Source: Geitlerinema sp. BBD 1991-9
Lineage (GTDB): Bacteria > Cyanobacteriota > Cyanobacteriia > Cyanobacteriales > Geitlerinemataceae
Assembly: GCA_001657325.1 (NCBI GenBank)
Contig: LWRO01000009.1
Span: forward strand, 23,565-87,564
Direction: 5' to 3'
Length of the DNA stretch: 64,000 nt
Both the position numbers and the translations under genes were made by a program. Below the pieces are notes generated by a model. That model saw nothing but the letters and a program-made list of their open reading frames with translations. It searched no databases and was not told where the DNA came from. Shown here piece after piece: positions 38,666-46,826 of the stretch. Numbering within the stretch: the first letter of the stretch is position 1; each line of letters starts with the position of its first letter.

Positions 38666-39901
38666 ATGAACATCAAACTCGCAACTTCGTTCAACCAGAG
38701 CATTGACAACAACTCACAGGGAGGTGTCGAACGGTTAGTGTCGAGTCCGGTTCCGACCAATGCTGCACCTTCGATCGCTGAAATGCCCCTCGAACCCTTT
38801 GCGGAAACTGTCTTACAACACCTACAAGGGGAGCTAGAAACGTCTTCGCGCAGTGGGAAATCCGTCGCTCGACGCATCGCTGCTGAAGTCGAACGAATTT
38901 GTAGCAAGAGCGATCGAATTCAGCGATCGGGCGATATCGAAAAGTGGAAATTAACCCTAGTTCGCCATCGCTTGCAAAAAATCGCAGCTTACTACAAACT
39001 CGGCTCGAAACGGGGACGTGTCGAACTGCACAGCAATCTCAGCGTCATGGTGTACCGCCATATCGCACCGACGCAAGCCAAGTTAGGTTTTCAGGGGCGC
39101 TACAACCTCATCGAAGATTTCCTGCAAGGGTTTTACATCGAGGTGTTGCGGGCGTTCCGTCGCGAACACGACGTTCCCGAGGATTACACGCCGCGCAGCC
39201 GCGTCGAACTCGCGGAGTACATGGCGTTTACGGAACAATATGCCAAACGTCGCATCTCGCTACCGGGACGAAACGCACAACAACTCGTGATTCTCAGAGC
39301 GCAGGGATTTGCGAAAGGACAACCGCCAGAAACCTCGATCGATATGGAGTTAGCAGTCGAATCAGGTAAAACTGAGGAGGACGAAAGCCACAGTCGATCG
39401 GCGGCGGTGCGTCAGGTGCGCGAGCAAATGGTAGCGGAAACCATCGATCCGTCGGAAGCCGTGATGCGCGATCGAGTCATTAAGTCTCTGATTGGTTACT
39501 TGAAAGAGCAAGGTCAATCGGATTGCATCGATTATTTAGTGTTGAAGCTGCAAGACCTATCGGCGCACGAAATCGATGAGATCTTGGGACTATCGGCACG
39601 GCAACGGGATTACTTACAACAGCGGTTTAAGTACCACGTTGACAAGTTTTCTCGGGCGGGAAACTGGAAGCTGGTGCATCAGTGGCTGGGTGCGGATCTC
39701 GATCGCAATTTGGGAATGTCTCCGGCACAGTGGAAAGAGTTTTTGGAAAAGCTAACCCCTCAGCAACGCAAGTTAATTGCGCTCAAGCAGGCGGGTTTCA
39801 GCGAATCCGAAATTTCCACCGAACTCAAGTGTACGCCCAAACAGGCTCAAAAACGTTGGTCGAAACTTCTCGATTTGGCTTGGCAAGAACGCAATGCTTG
39901 A
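38666..39901 (+). CDS. hetZ: HetZ-like regulator
   Basis: 411 residues from ATG 38666 (frame open from GTG 38576). The middle matches HetZ as I recall it: RRIAAEVERICSKSDRIQ, KWKLTLVRHRLQKI, YKLGSKRGRVELHS, GRYNLIEDFLQGFYIEV, YMAFTEQYAKRRI. The C-terminus has a sigma70-region-4-like helix-turn-helix (LTPQQRKLIALKQAG then FSESEISTELKC). In Anabaena HetZ is an early heterocyst regulator, but homologues occur in non-heterocystous cyanobacteria, where the role is unclear. Ends at a terminator just before the CRISPR array. Confidence 0.85.
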   Translation: MNIKLATSFNQSIDNNSQGGVERLVSSPVPTNAAPSIAEMPLEPFAETVLQHLQGELETSSRSGKSVARRIAAEVERICSKSDRIQRSGDIEKWKLTLVRHRLQKIAAYYKLGSKRGRVELHSNLSVMVYRHIAPTQAKLGFQGRYNLIEDFLQGFYIEVLRAFRREHDVPEDYTPRSRVELAEYMAFTEQYAKRRISLPGRNAQQLVILRAQGFAKGQPPETSIDMELAVESGKTEEDESHSRSAAVRQVREQMVAETIDPSEAVMRDRVIKSLIGYLKEQGQSDCIDYLVLKLQDLSAHEIDEILGLSARQRDYLQQRFKYHVDKFSRAGNWKLVHQWLGADLDRNLGMSPAQWKEFLEKLTPQQRKLIALKQAGFSESEISTELKCTPKQAQKRWSKLLDLAWQERNA

Positions 39902-39909
39902 TGTAATTT

Positions 39910-39961
39910 GGGGAAGGCGAGTTTCTCGAATTCGAGGTCGAAACGTCTTCCCTGTTTTTTT
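39910..39961 (+). terminator. terminator after hetZ
   Basis: GGGAAG and CTTCCC outer arms with an inner palindrome CTCGAATTCGAG (39925-39936), followed by a T7 run. It separates hetZ from the CRISPR array. Confidence 0.8.
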
Positions 39962-40028
39962 ATTTTAATATGTAGATGCTTGAATTTTATACTATAAAAT
40001 TCAAGTTTTTAAACGCTTGTTTGATAGA

Positions 40029-42143
40029 GTGTTTAATGTCTAATGGAGATCGAAAAAAATTTACACAGGAGTGGGAAATCGCACGATTTCTAGTCACATC
40101 GTGCTCAACGCCTAACGGCGATCGAAGGAAATTCACACTCGGGGAACTCGGCTATATCTCTCGCTTCCACCGTACTCAACGCCTAACGGCGATCGAAGGA
40201 AATTCACTGTCGGCGGTGCAGTACGCCGAAACACCGTTCACCAGTGCTCAACGCCTAACGGAGATCGAAGGAAATTCACACTTTAGCGGCGATGGAATTA
40301 GTGTCGGTGGGCATCGCGTGCTCAACGCCTAACGGCGATCGAAGGAAATTCACTCGGCTTTTCCAAAGAGTGATAGTTGTTGTTGTTTGTGCTCAACGCC
40401 TAACGGCGATCGAAGGAAATTCACCTTTCGCTCCCGTCACTCGATAGACCTTTGTCACGTGCTCAACGCCTAACGGAGATCGAAGGAAATTCACAAATCG
40501 GCGCGGCGGCGTACCGCGACGAAAACCAGCCGTGCTCAACGCCTAACGGCGATCGAAGGAAATTCACATTAAACGACCTAGACTGCCGGAGCCTATCGCG
40601 GAGTGCTCAACGCCTAACGGCGATCGAAGGAAATTCACTTTGATATCGAATTCAGGGGCAATTCCTACCCTATCCTGTGCTCAACGCCTAACGGCGATCG
40701 AAGGAAATTCACGACACTCCGGTAACAGTCAGCCGCTCGGCGACGATTGTGCTCAACGCCTAACGGCGATCGAAGGAAATTCACATTAATCCCGCCTTCC
40801 CCATCTCGATCGCCCAGATTGTGCTCAACGCCTAACGGCGATCGAAGGAAATTCACGAATAATTCGCCCCAAATTCCCACCATCTGGGCGTTGTGCTCAA
40901 CGCCTAACGGCGATCGAAGGAAATTCACCTTACAGCCCGCTGTATAGCACGCCGAAGGGTTTTTGTGCTCAACGCCTAACGGCGATCGAAGGAAATTCAC
41001 AAAACTACCGCCCCTGCAGGGGAATTAATCTACCTGTGCTCAACGCCTAACGGCGATCGAAGGAAATTCACTTAATACATACAGGTATTGTACCATGTTT
41101 TCGCCAAGTGCTCAACGCCTAACGGCGATCGAAGGAAATTCACGTTCCCCTTGCAATCGTCGCTGTTCGTCAGCCCAATGTGCTCAACGCCTAACGGCGA
41201 TCGAAGGAAATTCACGGTTTGGAGGATTATCGTTAAATGACTTCATTACGTGCTCAACGCCTAACGGCGATCGAAGGAAATTCACATCTCAAGGAACTTG
41301 AATGTCTGTAACAACATAACAGTGCTCAACGCCTAACGGCGATCGAAGGAAATTCACAACCGCACTCGGTTTTGCGTCCTGATGTTTGGTTTGTGCTCAA
41401 CGCCTAACGGCGATCGAAGGAAATTCACGTTGCAGACGACGATCGCCTCGGAAGTCGTCCCCCTGTGCTCAACGCCTAACGGCGATCGAAGGAAATTCAC
41501 CGGCATCAGCAACCAAGCAGGCATCCTCTACGGGTTCGTGCTCAACGCCTAACGGCGATCGAAGGAAATTCACCGTCCGCAAGCTGACGGGCGATCGCAG
41601 CGTTCCGTGCTCAACGCCTAACGGCGATCGAAGGAAATTCACTGTACCAGGGGGTTTCGCCCTGGGGAGAAAGGAATAGTGCTCAACGCCTAACGGCGAT
41701 CGAAGGAAATTCACAGACGCCCGCAACAGGACGAAGACGAAGAAGAGAGTGCTCAACGCCTAACGGCGATCGAAGGAAATTCACGCGTTGGGGACGACGA
41801 CGGTGTTGGCGTCGGCCGGTGCTCAACGCCTAACGGCGATCGAAGGAAATTCACAGTGAACCGTTCGCGATACAAGGGGCGGCGATACCGTGCTCAACGC
41901 CTAACGGCGATCGAAGGAAATTCACCGACGCTGCCAGTGCCGCAGCCCTGCATCGCCAAGTCGTGCTCAACGCCTAACGGCGATCGAAGGAAATTCACTC
42001 CACTGAAACCGTTGCCTCGGGATACATTCCCAAGTGCTCAACGCCTAACGGCGATCGAAGGAAATTCACCGAGTAAAAACGGAACTCGAAAAAATTGCCG
42101 AAAAGTAGTGCTCAACGCCTAACGGCGATCGAAGGAAATTCAC
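40029..42143 (-). CRISPR. CRISPR array, 36-bp repeats, 29 intact units plus one degenerate
   Basis: 29 repeats of 36 bp start at 40101, 40172, 40244, 40318, 40389, 40459, 40532, 40603 and on at ~72-bp intervals to 42108; spacers are 33-38 bp. A degenerate unit (40029-40066, mostly C-to-T changes plus a 2-bp insertion) closes the far end. Read on the minus strand the repeat begins GTGAATTTCC, holds the hairpin CGCC-GTTA-GGCG and ends TTGAGCAC: exactly 8 nt after the hairpin, the size of a Cas6 crRNA 5' handle. On the plus strand 16 nt would follow. With the degenerate end at 40029 and cas2 at the other side, transcription is from 42143 downward. Variants: G3A in 40172; C19A in 40244 and 40459. 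Confidence 0.98.
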
Positions 42144-42395
42144 AGCGGGTCTCAAAACCGCCACAAATCAAGACTCCTTGCCTCAATCTTACAAGGAACC
42201 CCGTCCTAACAGAAGACCCGCAGCCCAACCCGCAGCCAACCCCGATCGCCACAATCCCAAAACCTCCGTCTCACAGCACTTTCCGAACTTGACAAGCATC
42301 TCGACTCTCACTTTTACCTCCCAAACCCCCACCACTCCAGCGATCGAGCCGTTCCCACCCCAACCCCAACCCCAACATCGCGCGATCCCTGTCAA
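42144..42395 (-). promoter_or_regulatory. CRISPR leader
   Basis: About 250 bp between the cas2 stop and the first repeat, with no gene. On the minus strand it is G-rich, not AT-rich as leaders often are. 42354-42373 has four G tracts (GGG, then three GGGG, with 1-2 nt spacers), a G-quadruplex motif. The identity as leader follows from array orientation and the adjoining cas genes. Confidence 0.75.
42186..42214 (-). promoter_or_regulatory. candidate pre-crRNA promoter
   Basis: Minus strand TTCTGT (42214-42209), 17 bp, TAAGAT (42191-42186). Transcription would begin about 30-35 nt before the first repeat at 42143. The -35 match is weak, so this is only a candidate. Confidence 0.4.
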
Positions 42396-42692
42396 CTACA
42401 ACAAACGGTAAGGCAACTCGTCCATCGACCAAGCCTCAGGGCGATTGTACTTCGGCAAATCGCGAACGCACTGCCGCGATAGGCGAACCAGCAATATATC
42501 GTCCTCCGCCTCCAAAATCGCTTCAAGCTGCCAACGCAACTTCTCCCGCTCCCGAGGACTCAACCAACAGCGAAAAATCGAATACTGCAAGCGCGTCCCG
42601 TACCCTTGCAACAACTTATACACCTTGCGCCAGCGTTTCGGAGAGCGAATATCATAAGCAATCACGTACCAATGATGAAGTTCAGCCATCAT
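42396..42692 (-). CDS. cas2: CRISPR-associated endonuclease-like Cas2
   Basis: 98 residues from the first of two adjacent ATGs (42692 and 42689), behind AGGAGG; the second ATG is better spaced. Ferredoxin-like fold with WYVIAYDIRSPKRWRKVYK (the Asp strand) and GTRLQYSIFRCWLS. Cas2 forms the dimeric core of the Cas1-Cas2 spacer integrase. Begins 8 bp after the cas4-cas1 stop and is the last cas gene before the leader. Confidence 0.95.
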   Translation of the reverse strand: MMAELHHWYVIAYDIRSPKRWRKVYKLLQGYGTRLQYSIFRCWLSPREREKLRWQLEAILEAEDDILLVRLSRQCVRDLPKYNRPEAWSMDELPYRLL

Positions 42693-42700
42693 CTCCTCCT

Positions 42701-44350
42701 CTAACGAACCACCAACCGAGCAAAACCATCGCCTTCCCCCAACCATTCCTTTTCCAAAAGCCGCACCTCCAACTCCAACAAACGACGATAAGTCAGCGAA
42801 TACCCCAACACCGGATGCTTCCAACTTTCCCCCTTGCGGCGTTCGTACAGTTCCACGAACTTCCGACGACCGAGATCGCTGAGCCAAACCCCGTTCCCGC
42901 GCGGGTCGAAATCCGCCGTCGCGTCCCACTGACCGCGATTGACGGAAGCCAAAACCGTCATATCCACCAAAGACACCCGAAAAATTTCCATCAAATCCAA
43001 CGCCAGCGGCGGCGCTTGGGTGCGCGGTTGATGATAAAACCCCAGAGCCGGTTCCAACCCCACCGCGAGAATGGCGTTCGTCACGTCTTTCAGCAGCAAA
43101 CCGTAGCCAAACCCAAGCAGCGTATTAAAACGGTCTTTCGGCGGCCGGCGGTTGCGTCCCTCAAACTGTAACTCTGGCGGCACTTTCACCGAAATCGCCC
43201 GAGCCAGTCCTTTAAAATACAACGCCGCCAAGTTCCCCTCAATTCCCAACAACTGCGCCAGGGATTGCGCCGTCTCCACCTGTTTGAGCAACAACTTCAT
43301 CTGCTTGACAGAAGCGGCGACGGCTTCCCGCGTTCCGTTGAGATTGCGCTGACACCGCATCAAAAACTGGCGCTGTCCCCGTCCGCGACAAGCCACCAAA
43401 CGACGAGCTAAGTTCAAACAAACGTCCGGTTGAGACAGTGCGGCGTACTGCTGGATGCGGCGCTGAATGCTGCCCCGCCGTCCGTCGAAACTGCCCACGT
43501 AGCGCCCTCCGCCAGATACCCAATGGATGCCGATATCCTGACTGGCGCACAGGTGGAGCGCCTGGGTGGAAATTTGCGAAAAGCTGTGTAAAACCACTTG
43601 GCTAATTTGCCGCACAGCCAGGGTTTCGACCGATCGATCTCGTCGAGTAATTTTCAGTTGTTCCCCGGTACGTCCGACGCGGGTTCCCGGTTCGAGGACA
43701 TGGACGATTTGGCGATCGTCGTCTTTGGGAAACAGGCGCGAGGGTTGATGGGTCGCGTCTTGGAAAAAGCGCGTTTCTTCGGGCAAGCAGACGATCGCCA
43801 ACGAGCAGTTTTGACAGAGGCGTTCGTTTTCGGCGATGGGGGGTCGTTCTGGGGATTCTCGTAGGGCTTTGGCGCGATCGACTGCTGCTTTCACCTCAGC
43901 GCGACTGTTTTCATCGAAGGGAACTTTCACGAGAGCGTTATCGCCGTGGTAGCGGATGCGACCTTCTCGAATCGGGTGTTTGGCAACGGTTTCGAGGAGA
44001 CAGCAGTAGGCTAAGATTTGCAGTCGATCGCTCTCCCAAGCTTGGGGTTGTTTTTGGGCGTCGCGATGGGAGCGTCCTTTTTTATGTTCGTAGGGAATGA
44101 GGTGTCCGTCCCGCGTCCGTAGGGCATCGACGCGACCGCGCAATCCGAGGGTTTCGTCGGTGAGAAACAAGTCTTCCCACTCGCCATCTTCGGTTCGATC
44201 GAGTTCTTCGTGGAGCCGACGACCTTCAAAAACGGATTGATTTTGGGTATAGAGTTCTTCGACTTCTTCGAGATAGAAAAGTCGCGGACAATAGGCAAGG
44301 GCGTGCAGCGCACAAACTCGTAGGGTTTCGGCAGTGATTTGCGCGTTCAT
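42701..44350 (-). CDS. cas4-cas1: Cas4-Cas1 fusion, spacer acquisition nuclease/integrase
   Basis: 549 residues. Residues ~1-200 are Cas4: Fe-S cysteines C21, C179, C182, C188, and nuclease residues D75 (GRVDALR), E88 and K90 (PYEHKKG). Residues ~215-549 are Cas1 with metal ligands E371 (GIEGNLAAL), H440 (FYHQPR) and D452/E455 (LDLMEIFR). All catalytic residues are present. Fusion of these two is known in the MYXAN and I-G type systems and couples PAM-selective trimming to integration. It has a separate promoter region: a terminator and 100 bp precede it. Confidence 0.96.
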   Translation of the reverse strand: MNAQITAETLRVCALHALAYCPRLFYLEEVEELYTQNQSVFEGRRLHEELDRTEDGEWEDLFLTDETLGLRGRVDALRTRDGHLIPYEHKKGRSHRDAQKQPQAWESDRLQILAYCCLLETVAKHPIREGRIRYHGDNALVKVPFDENSRAEVKAAVDRAKALRESPERPPIAENERLCQNCSLAIVCLPEETRFFQDATHQPSRLFPKDDDRQIVHVLEPGTRVGRTGEQLKITRRDRSVETLAVRQISQVVLHSFSQISTQALHLCASQDIGIHWVSGGGRYVGSFDGRRGSIQRRIQQYAALSQPDVCLNLARRLVACRGRGQRQFLMRCQRNLNGTREAVAASVKQMKLLLKQVETAQSLAQLLGIEGNLAALYFKGLARAISVKVPPELQFEGRNRRPPKDRFNTLLGFGYGLLLKDVTNAILAVGLEPALGFYHQPRTQAPPLALDLMEIFRVSLVDMTVLASVNRGQWDATADFDPRGNGVWLSDLGRRKFVELYERRKGESWKHPVLGYSLTYRRLLELEVRLLEKEWLGEGDGFARLVVR

Positions 44351-44450
44351 GGGTTTGTTTTTGTGTTTCTTGAAGTGTTGTTTTTATCGTAATAAGGTAA
44401 GTCTGCAATAGGACTTCAGAGTTTTTGTGAATTTTTAAAAAATAAATCTT

Positions 44451-44490
44451 AAAAAAACAAACCCCGACCTCTTCAAGAGATTGGGGTTTG
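44451..44490 (-). terminator. terminator between Uma2 gene and cas4-cas1
   Basis: On the minus strand AACCCCAATCTCTTGAAGAG and the closing arm GTCGGGGTT form a stem (44459-44488) followed by TTGTTTTTTT. It should stop transcripts coming from the effector operon before the adaptation genes. Confidence 0.8.
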
Positions 44491-44512
44491 GTTATCGATC
44501 TCGTCTGGAGTT

Positions 44513-45055
44513 TTACCGAAAAATATATTCAGTTTTCAACGAAAGTTCTGGAAATTGCGAATCAGTGATAACTTCCTCATTGCGATAAACGTTCGGCATT
44601 GCATCAGCGGCAAAAACTGTCAGACTTCGATCGCGCGGATCGACCACCCACACCCGCAACACTCCAGCCGCTAGATACGCCATTGCTTTATCGGCGATCG
44701 ATCCAAAAGATTGACCGGGAGACACAATTTCAACCGCTAACTCTGGGGCGACAGGACAAGGAGCATCTTCGTCCCAGTCTGCCGAGAGTCGATCGAAGGA
44801 AACGTACAACAGATCGGGAACGGGAACCCAATCTGTGCCGTTTCGCTTCAGCGTCACGCCCCATTCTGGTTGAACGAAACCGCGTTCGATCGCCCAAGCG
44901 TCCAGCAACAACAGTAAGCGCTTTTGAGTGCGAGAATGGCGAAACTTTGGCGACATTTTCGGAATCGCTCGTCCGTCAACCAGTTCGTAGGCGATATCGT
45001 CCTGGGACAATGCTAGGAAGTCTTCGAGGGTTAGGTGAGGCGTTGTTGTAATCAC
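44513..45055 (-). CDS. Uma2 family (DUF820) endonuclease-like protein inside the cas locus
   Basis: 180 residues with LTLEDFLALSQDD, YELVDGRAIPKMSP, VPDLLYVSFDR (catalytic D), PELAVEIVSPG (E-x-V) and DKAMAYLAAGVLRVWVVDP (K), so the PD-(D/E)XK set is intact. It lies 69 bp downstream of cas5 and is followed by a terminator, between the interference and adaptation modules. It may be an unrelated insertion of a very mobile family, or an accessory nuclease; the sequence alone cannot say. Confidence 0.85.
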   Translation of the reverse strand: MITTTPHLTLEDFLALSQDDIAYELVDGRAIPKMSPKFRHSRTQKRLLLLLDAWAIERGFVQPEWGVTLKRNGTDWVPVPDLLYVSFDRLSADWDEDAPCPVAPELAVEIVSPGQSFGSIADKAMAYLAAGVLRVWVVDPRDRSLTVFAADAMPNVYRNEEVITDSQFPELSLKTEYIFR

Positions 45056-45124
45056 CAGCGTTACTCACAGCATCGATCGCGTTTGGTTCGATTTTAGCGT
45101 CGAGTCATCCGAGCGATGACCGAT

Positions 45125-45844
45125 CTAACCCGGTAACGGAATCCACGCCGACTCTGGCGGTTCTCGCACAAAGTCGCTCGGTGCAAACAAACCGATATCC
45201 GTGCGTGAATTGTCCGCTCGATCGATCCAAACCGTCAACCGGCAGAGTTCTCGACGCGGACGCGAACCCCTGGCGAGGCGCTCGTACCATCGCGCTAACT
45301 TGGGCGGATCGATCGGGTCAATGCGATCGAACAGAAAATTGTTGTCTCCCGCAAACGGCAATCCGTAACGCGGCACCTCTAACTCTCCGTTCAAACCTGC
45401 CACAATCCGCTGCACGAACCCCGCATCTGCCTCAACACCCACAATGAAATCGAGATCGACTAACACCTCTCGCGTGACGGGTGCGATCCAAAACTTCGAG
45501 CCGTAAGTCTTTTCCGCCAGTTCCTGACCCGACGAACCCACCGGATAGCCGTGAAGCTGCTGTGTCAGCAACGCCAACTCCGATCGGGGTTGCATCGATC
45601 TCGATGGATTTCCCGATGCCTCTGGCAAACCGATCGCAATTTTCATATCCGGCAACCCCAAACGAATCTTTGTCACCGGAGCCTCGATCTCGTCTCTCTG
45701 CTCGATCGCCGCCAAATTTAACAGCAAACCGTACACCGCCGAAGGGGACGGAACCGGAGTGGTCGATCGATACGACCCCGACTGAAACGGACGGAACGCC
45801 GCAAACGGTGCTTTGAACCGTAAAAACAATCGTTTACCCTCCAC
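45125..45844 (-). CDS. cas5: type I-MYXAN Cas5 (Cmx5/DevS family)
   Basis: 239 residues from a GTG at 45844, chosen because GGAGG lies 6 nt upstream and the true fold begins EGKRLFLRFKAPFAAFRPF. It overlaps the cas7 stop by 11 bp. RAMP fold with the strand RTTP-like SYRSTTPVPSPSAVYGLLLN and a Gly-rich region. Cas5 caps the crRNA 5' handle in Cascade. A longer frame (ATG 45889) is possible but would add a non-conserved stretch. Confidence 0.9.
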   Translation of the reverse strand: MEGKRLFLRFKAPFAAFRPFQSGSYRSTTPVPSPSAVYGLLLNLAAIEQRDEIEAPVTKIRLGLPDMKIAIGLPEASGNPSRSMQPRSELALLTQQLHGYPVGSSGQELAEKTYGSKFWIAPVTREVLVDLDFIVGVEADAGFVQRIVAGLNGELEVPRYGLPFAGDNNFLFDRIDPIDPPKLARWYERLARGSRPRRELCRLTVWIDRADNSRTDIGLFAPSDFVREPPESAWIPLPG

Positions 45845-46748
45845 AGAACACCTCCGCCAACTCATCAAACAGACGTTCTGGGTTTGCATACAAATGCGCT
45901 CCCGTCGCCGCTAACGACTCGCGAGTCTCGTCATCGAGATTTCGCACGATTTCGCCGCCAATCCAAAACTCGTCTCCTGGCAAATCCGCGTTTTCCGTAT
46001 CTCGTTCCGTCAGACGATCGAGTTCGGTAAAGTTGCCGTTCTCGTCAAAGCCGTAAGTGTTGTATCCCGCCACCAACTTCGGCGTGAGACGCGCCACCAT
46101 CGATCGTGGTGCAAACTCGTAATACGCTCGTGCGTGACCTCCCGCCACACCGTTAAGCTGAGCGATCGCCTGAAGCAGTGCCTTCGTCCATTCCGGTTTC
46201 TCTTGACAATCCTGTTGCGACAGGGCAAACGGATATTGAAACGCTGTATGCGTGACCTCCCGGTGTAACAACGCCGACGTGCTGGCATTGCTCCAAAATA
46301 CCTTTTCGTTCCGCTTCGTCTTCTGGTTCAGCGGCGACTGATGGAACACCGCATCGTAACGATAGGGATTCAGCGCCACCGCCATGTTGCAGCGGAACAC
46401 ACTATCGCGTTTCGGCGGATGTTCTTTCATCTTCTTAGCATCTTCTGGCTTCGCCACCATGTAGCCAAACAGAAAATCGTCAGCGTACTTATCCGGGTTG
46501 GGAAATTCCTTAAACTCCACCGCCAACTGATCGGCATCATAAACTCGCGTCCGGTTGTGGGGTTGGTCGAGCACGATCAGCATCTCCCGCAATGCGTTCC
46601 GTAACGATTCGGGACTCACGACCGCAAACTTCTGACCGTTGCGGGTAATTTTCTGCAACACCGTCCGGTTTTCTTCCGATTCCCCGCGATAGTTTCCCGC
46701 TGGCGCGGGGTAAGTCAAAACCGTTGCAAACAAATTCAATGAAGTCAT
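45834..46748 (-). CDS. cas7: type I-MYXAN Cas7 backbone (DevR family)
   Basis: 304 residues of the Cst2/DevR branch: NLFATVLTYPAPAGNYRGES, VVSPESLRNALREML and GGHARAYYEFAPRSMVARLT. Multiple copies form the crRNA-coating filament. GAGGTG lies 8 nt upstream of the ATG. It starts 78 bp after cas8, and that gap holds a copy of the CRISPR repeat hairpin. Overlapped by cas5. Confidence 0.93.
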   Translation of the reverse strand: MTSLNLFATVLTYPAPAGNYRGESEENRTVLQKITRNGQKFAVVSPESLRNALREMLIVLDQPHNRTRVYDADQLAVEFKEFPNPDKYADDFLFGYMVAKPEDAKKMKEHPPKRDSVFRCNMAVALNPYRYDAVFHQSPLNQKTKRNEKVFWSNASTSALLHREVTHTAFQYPFALSQQDCQEKPEWTKALLQAIAQLNGVAGGHARAYYEFAPRSMVARLTPKLVAGYNTYGFDENGNFTELDRLTERDTENADLPGDEFWIGGEIVRNLDDETRESLAATGAHLYANPERLFDELAEVFCGG

Positions 46749-46786
46749 GTCACTGACACCTCAAATCTAGAACTATCGATCGTCAA

Positions 46787-46804
46787 ATACGCCTAACGGC
46801 ATCG
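46787..46804 (-). promoter_or_regulatory. CRISPR-repeat-like hairpin in the cas8-cas7 gap
   Basis: ACGCCTAACGGC (46789-46800) is identical to repeat positions 8-19, and ATCG (46801-46804) continues the match after one missing base. On the transcribed minus strand it keeps the stem as TGCC-GTTA-GGCG with one U-G pair, the same element Cas6 is expected to recognise. It sits ~40 nt before the cas7 start codon. The match is direct; a regulatory role is inferred. Confidence 0.55.
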
Positions 46805-46826
46805 GTCGTTTGCCGGAAACGGGTTT

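Noticed and set aside
40665..41756. Open frames across the CRISPR array with repeated VNFLRSPLGVEH or similar peptides
   Set aside because: They are translations of the 36-bp repeat and its spacers, not genes.
42189..42395. Open frame of 68 codons on the minus strand in the CRISPR leader
   Set aside because: Gly/Trp/Leu-rich translation of G-rich leader DNA, no ribosome site, ends at the array. Composition artefact.
44513..45055. Toxin-antitoxin pair beside the cas genes
   Set aside because: Only a single Uma2 gene is present with no second small partner frame in the 69-bp and 163-bp gaps.
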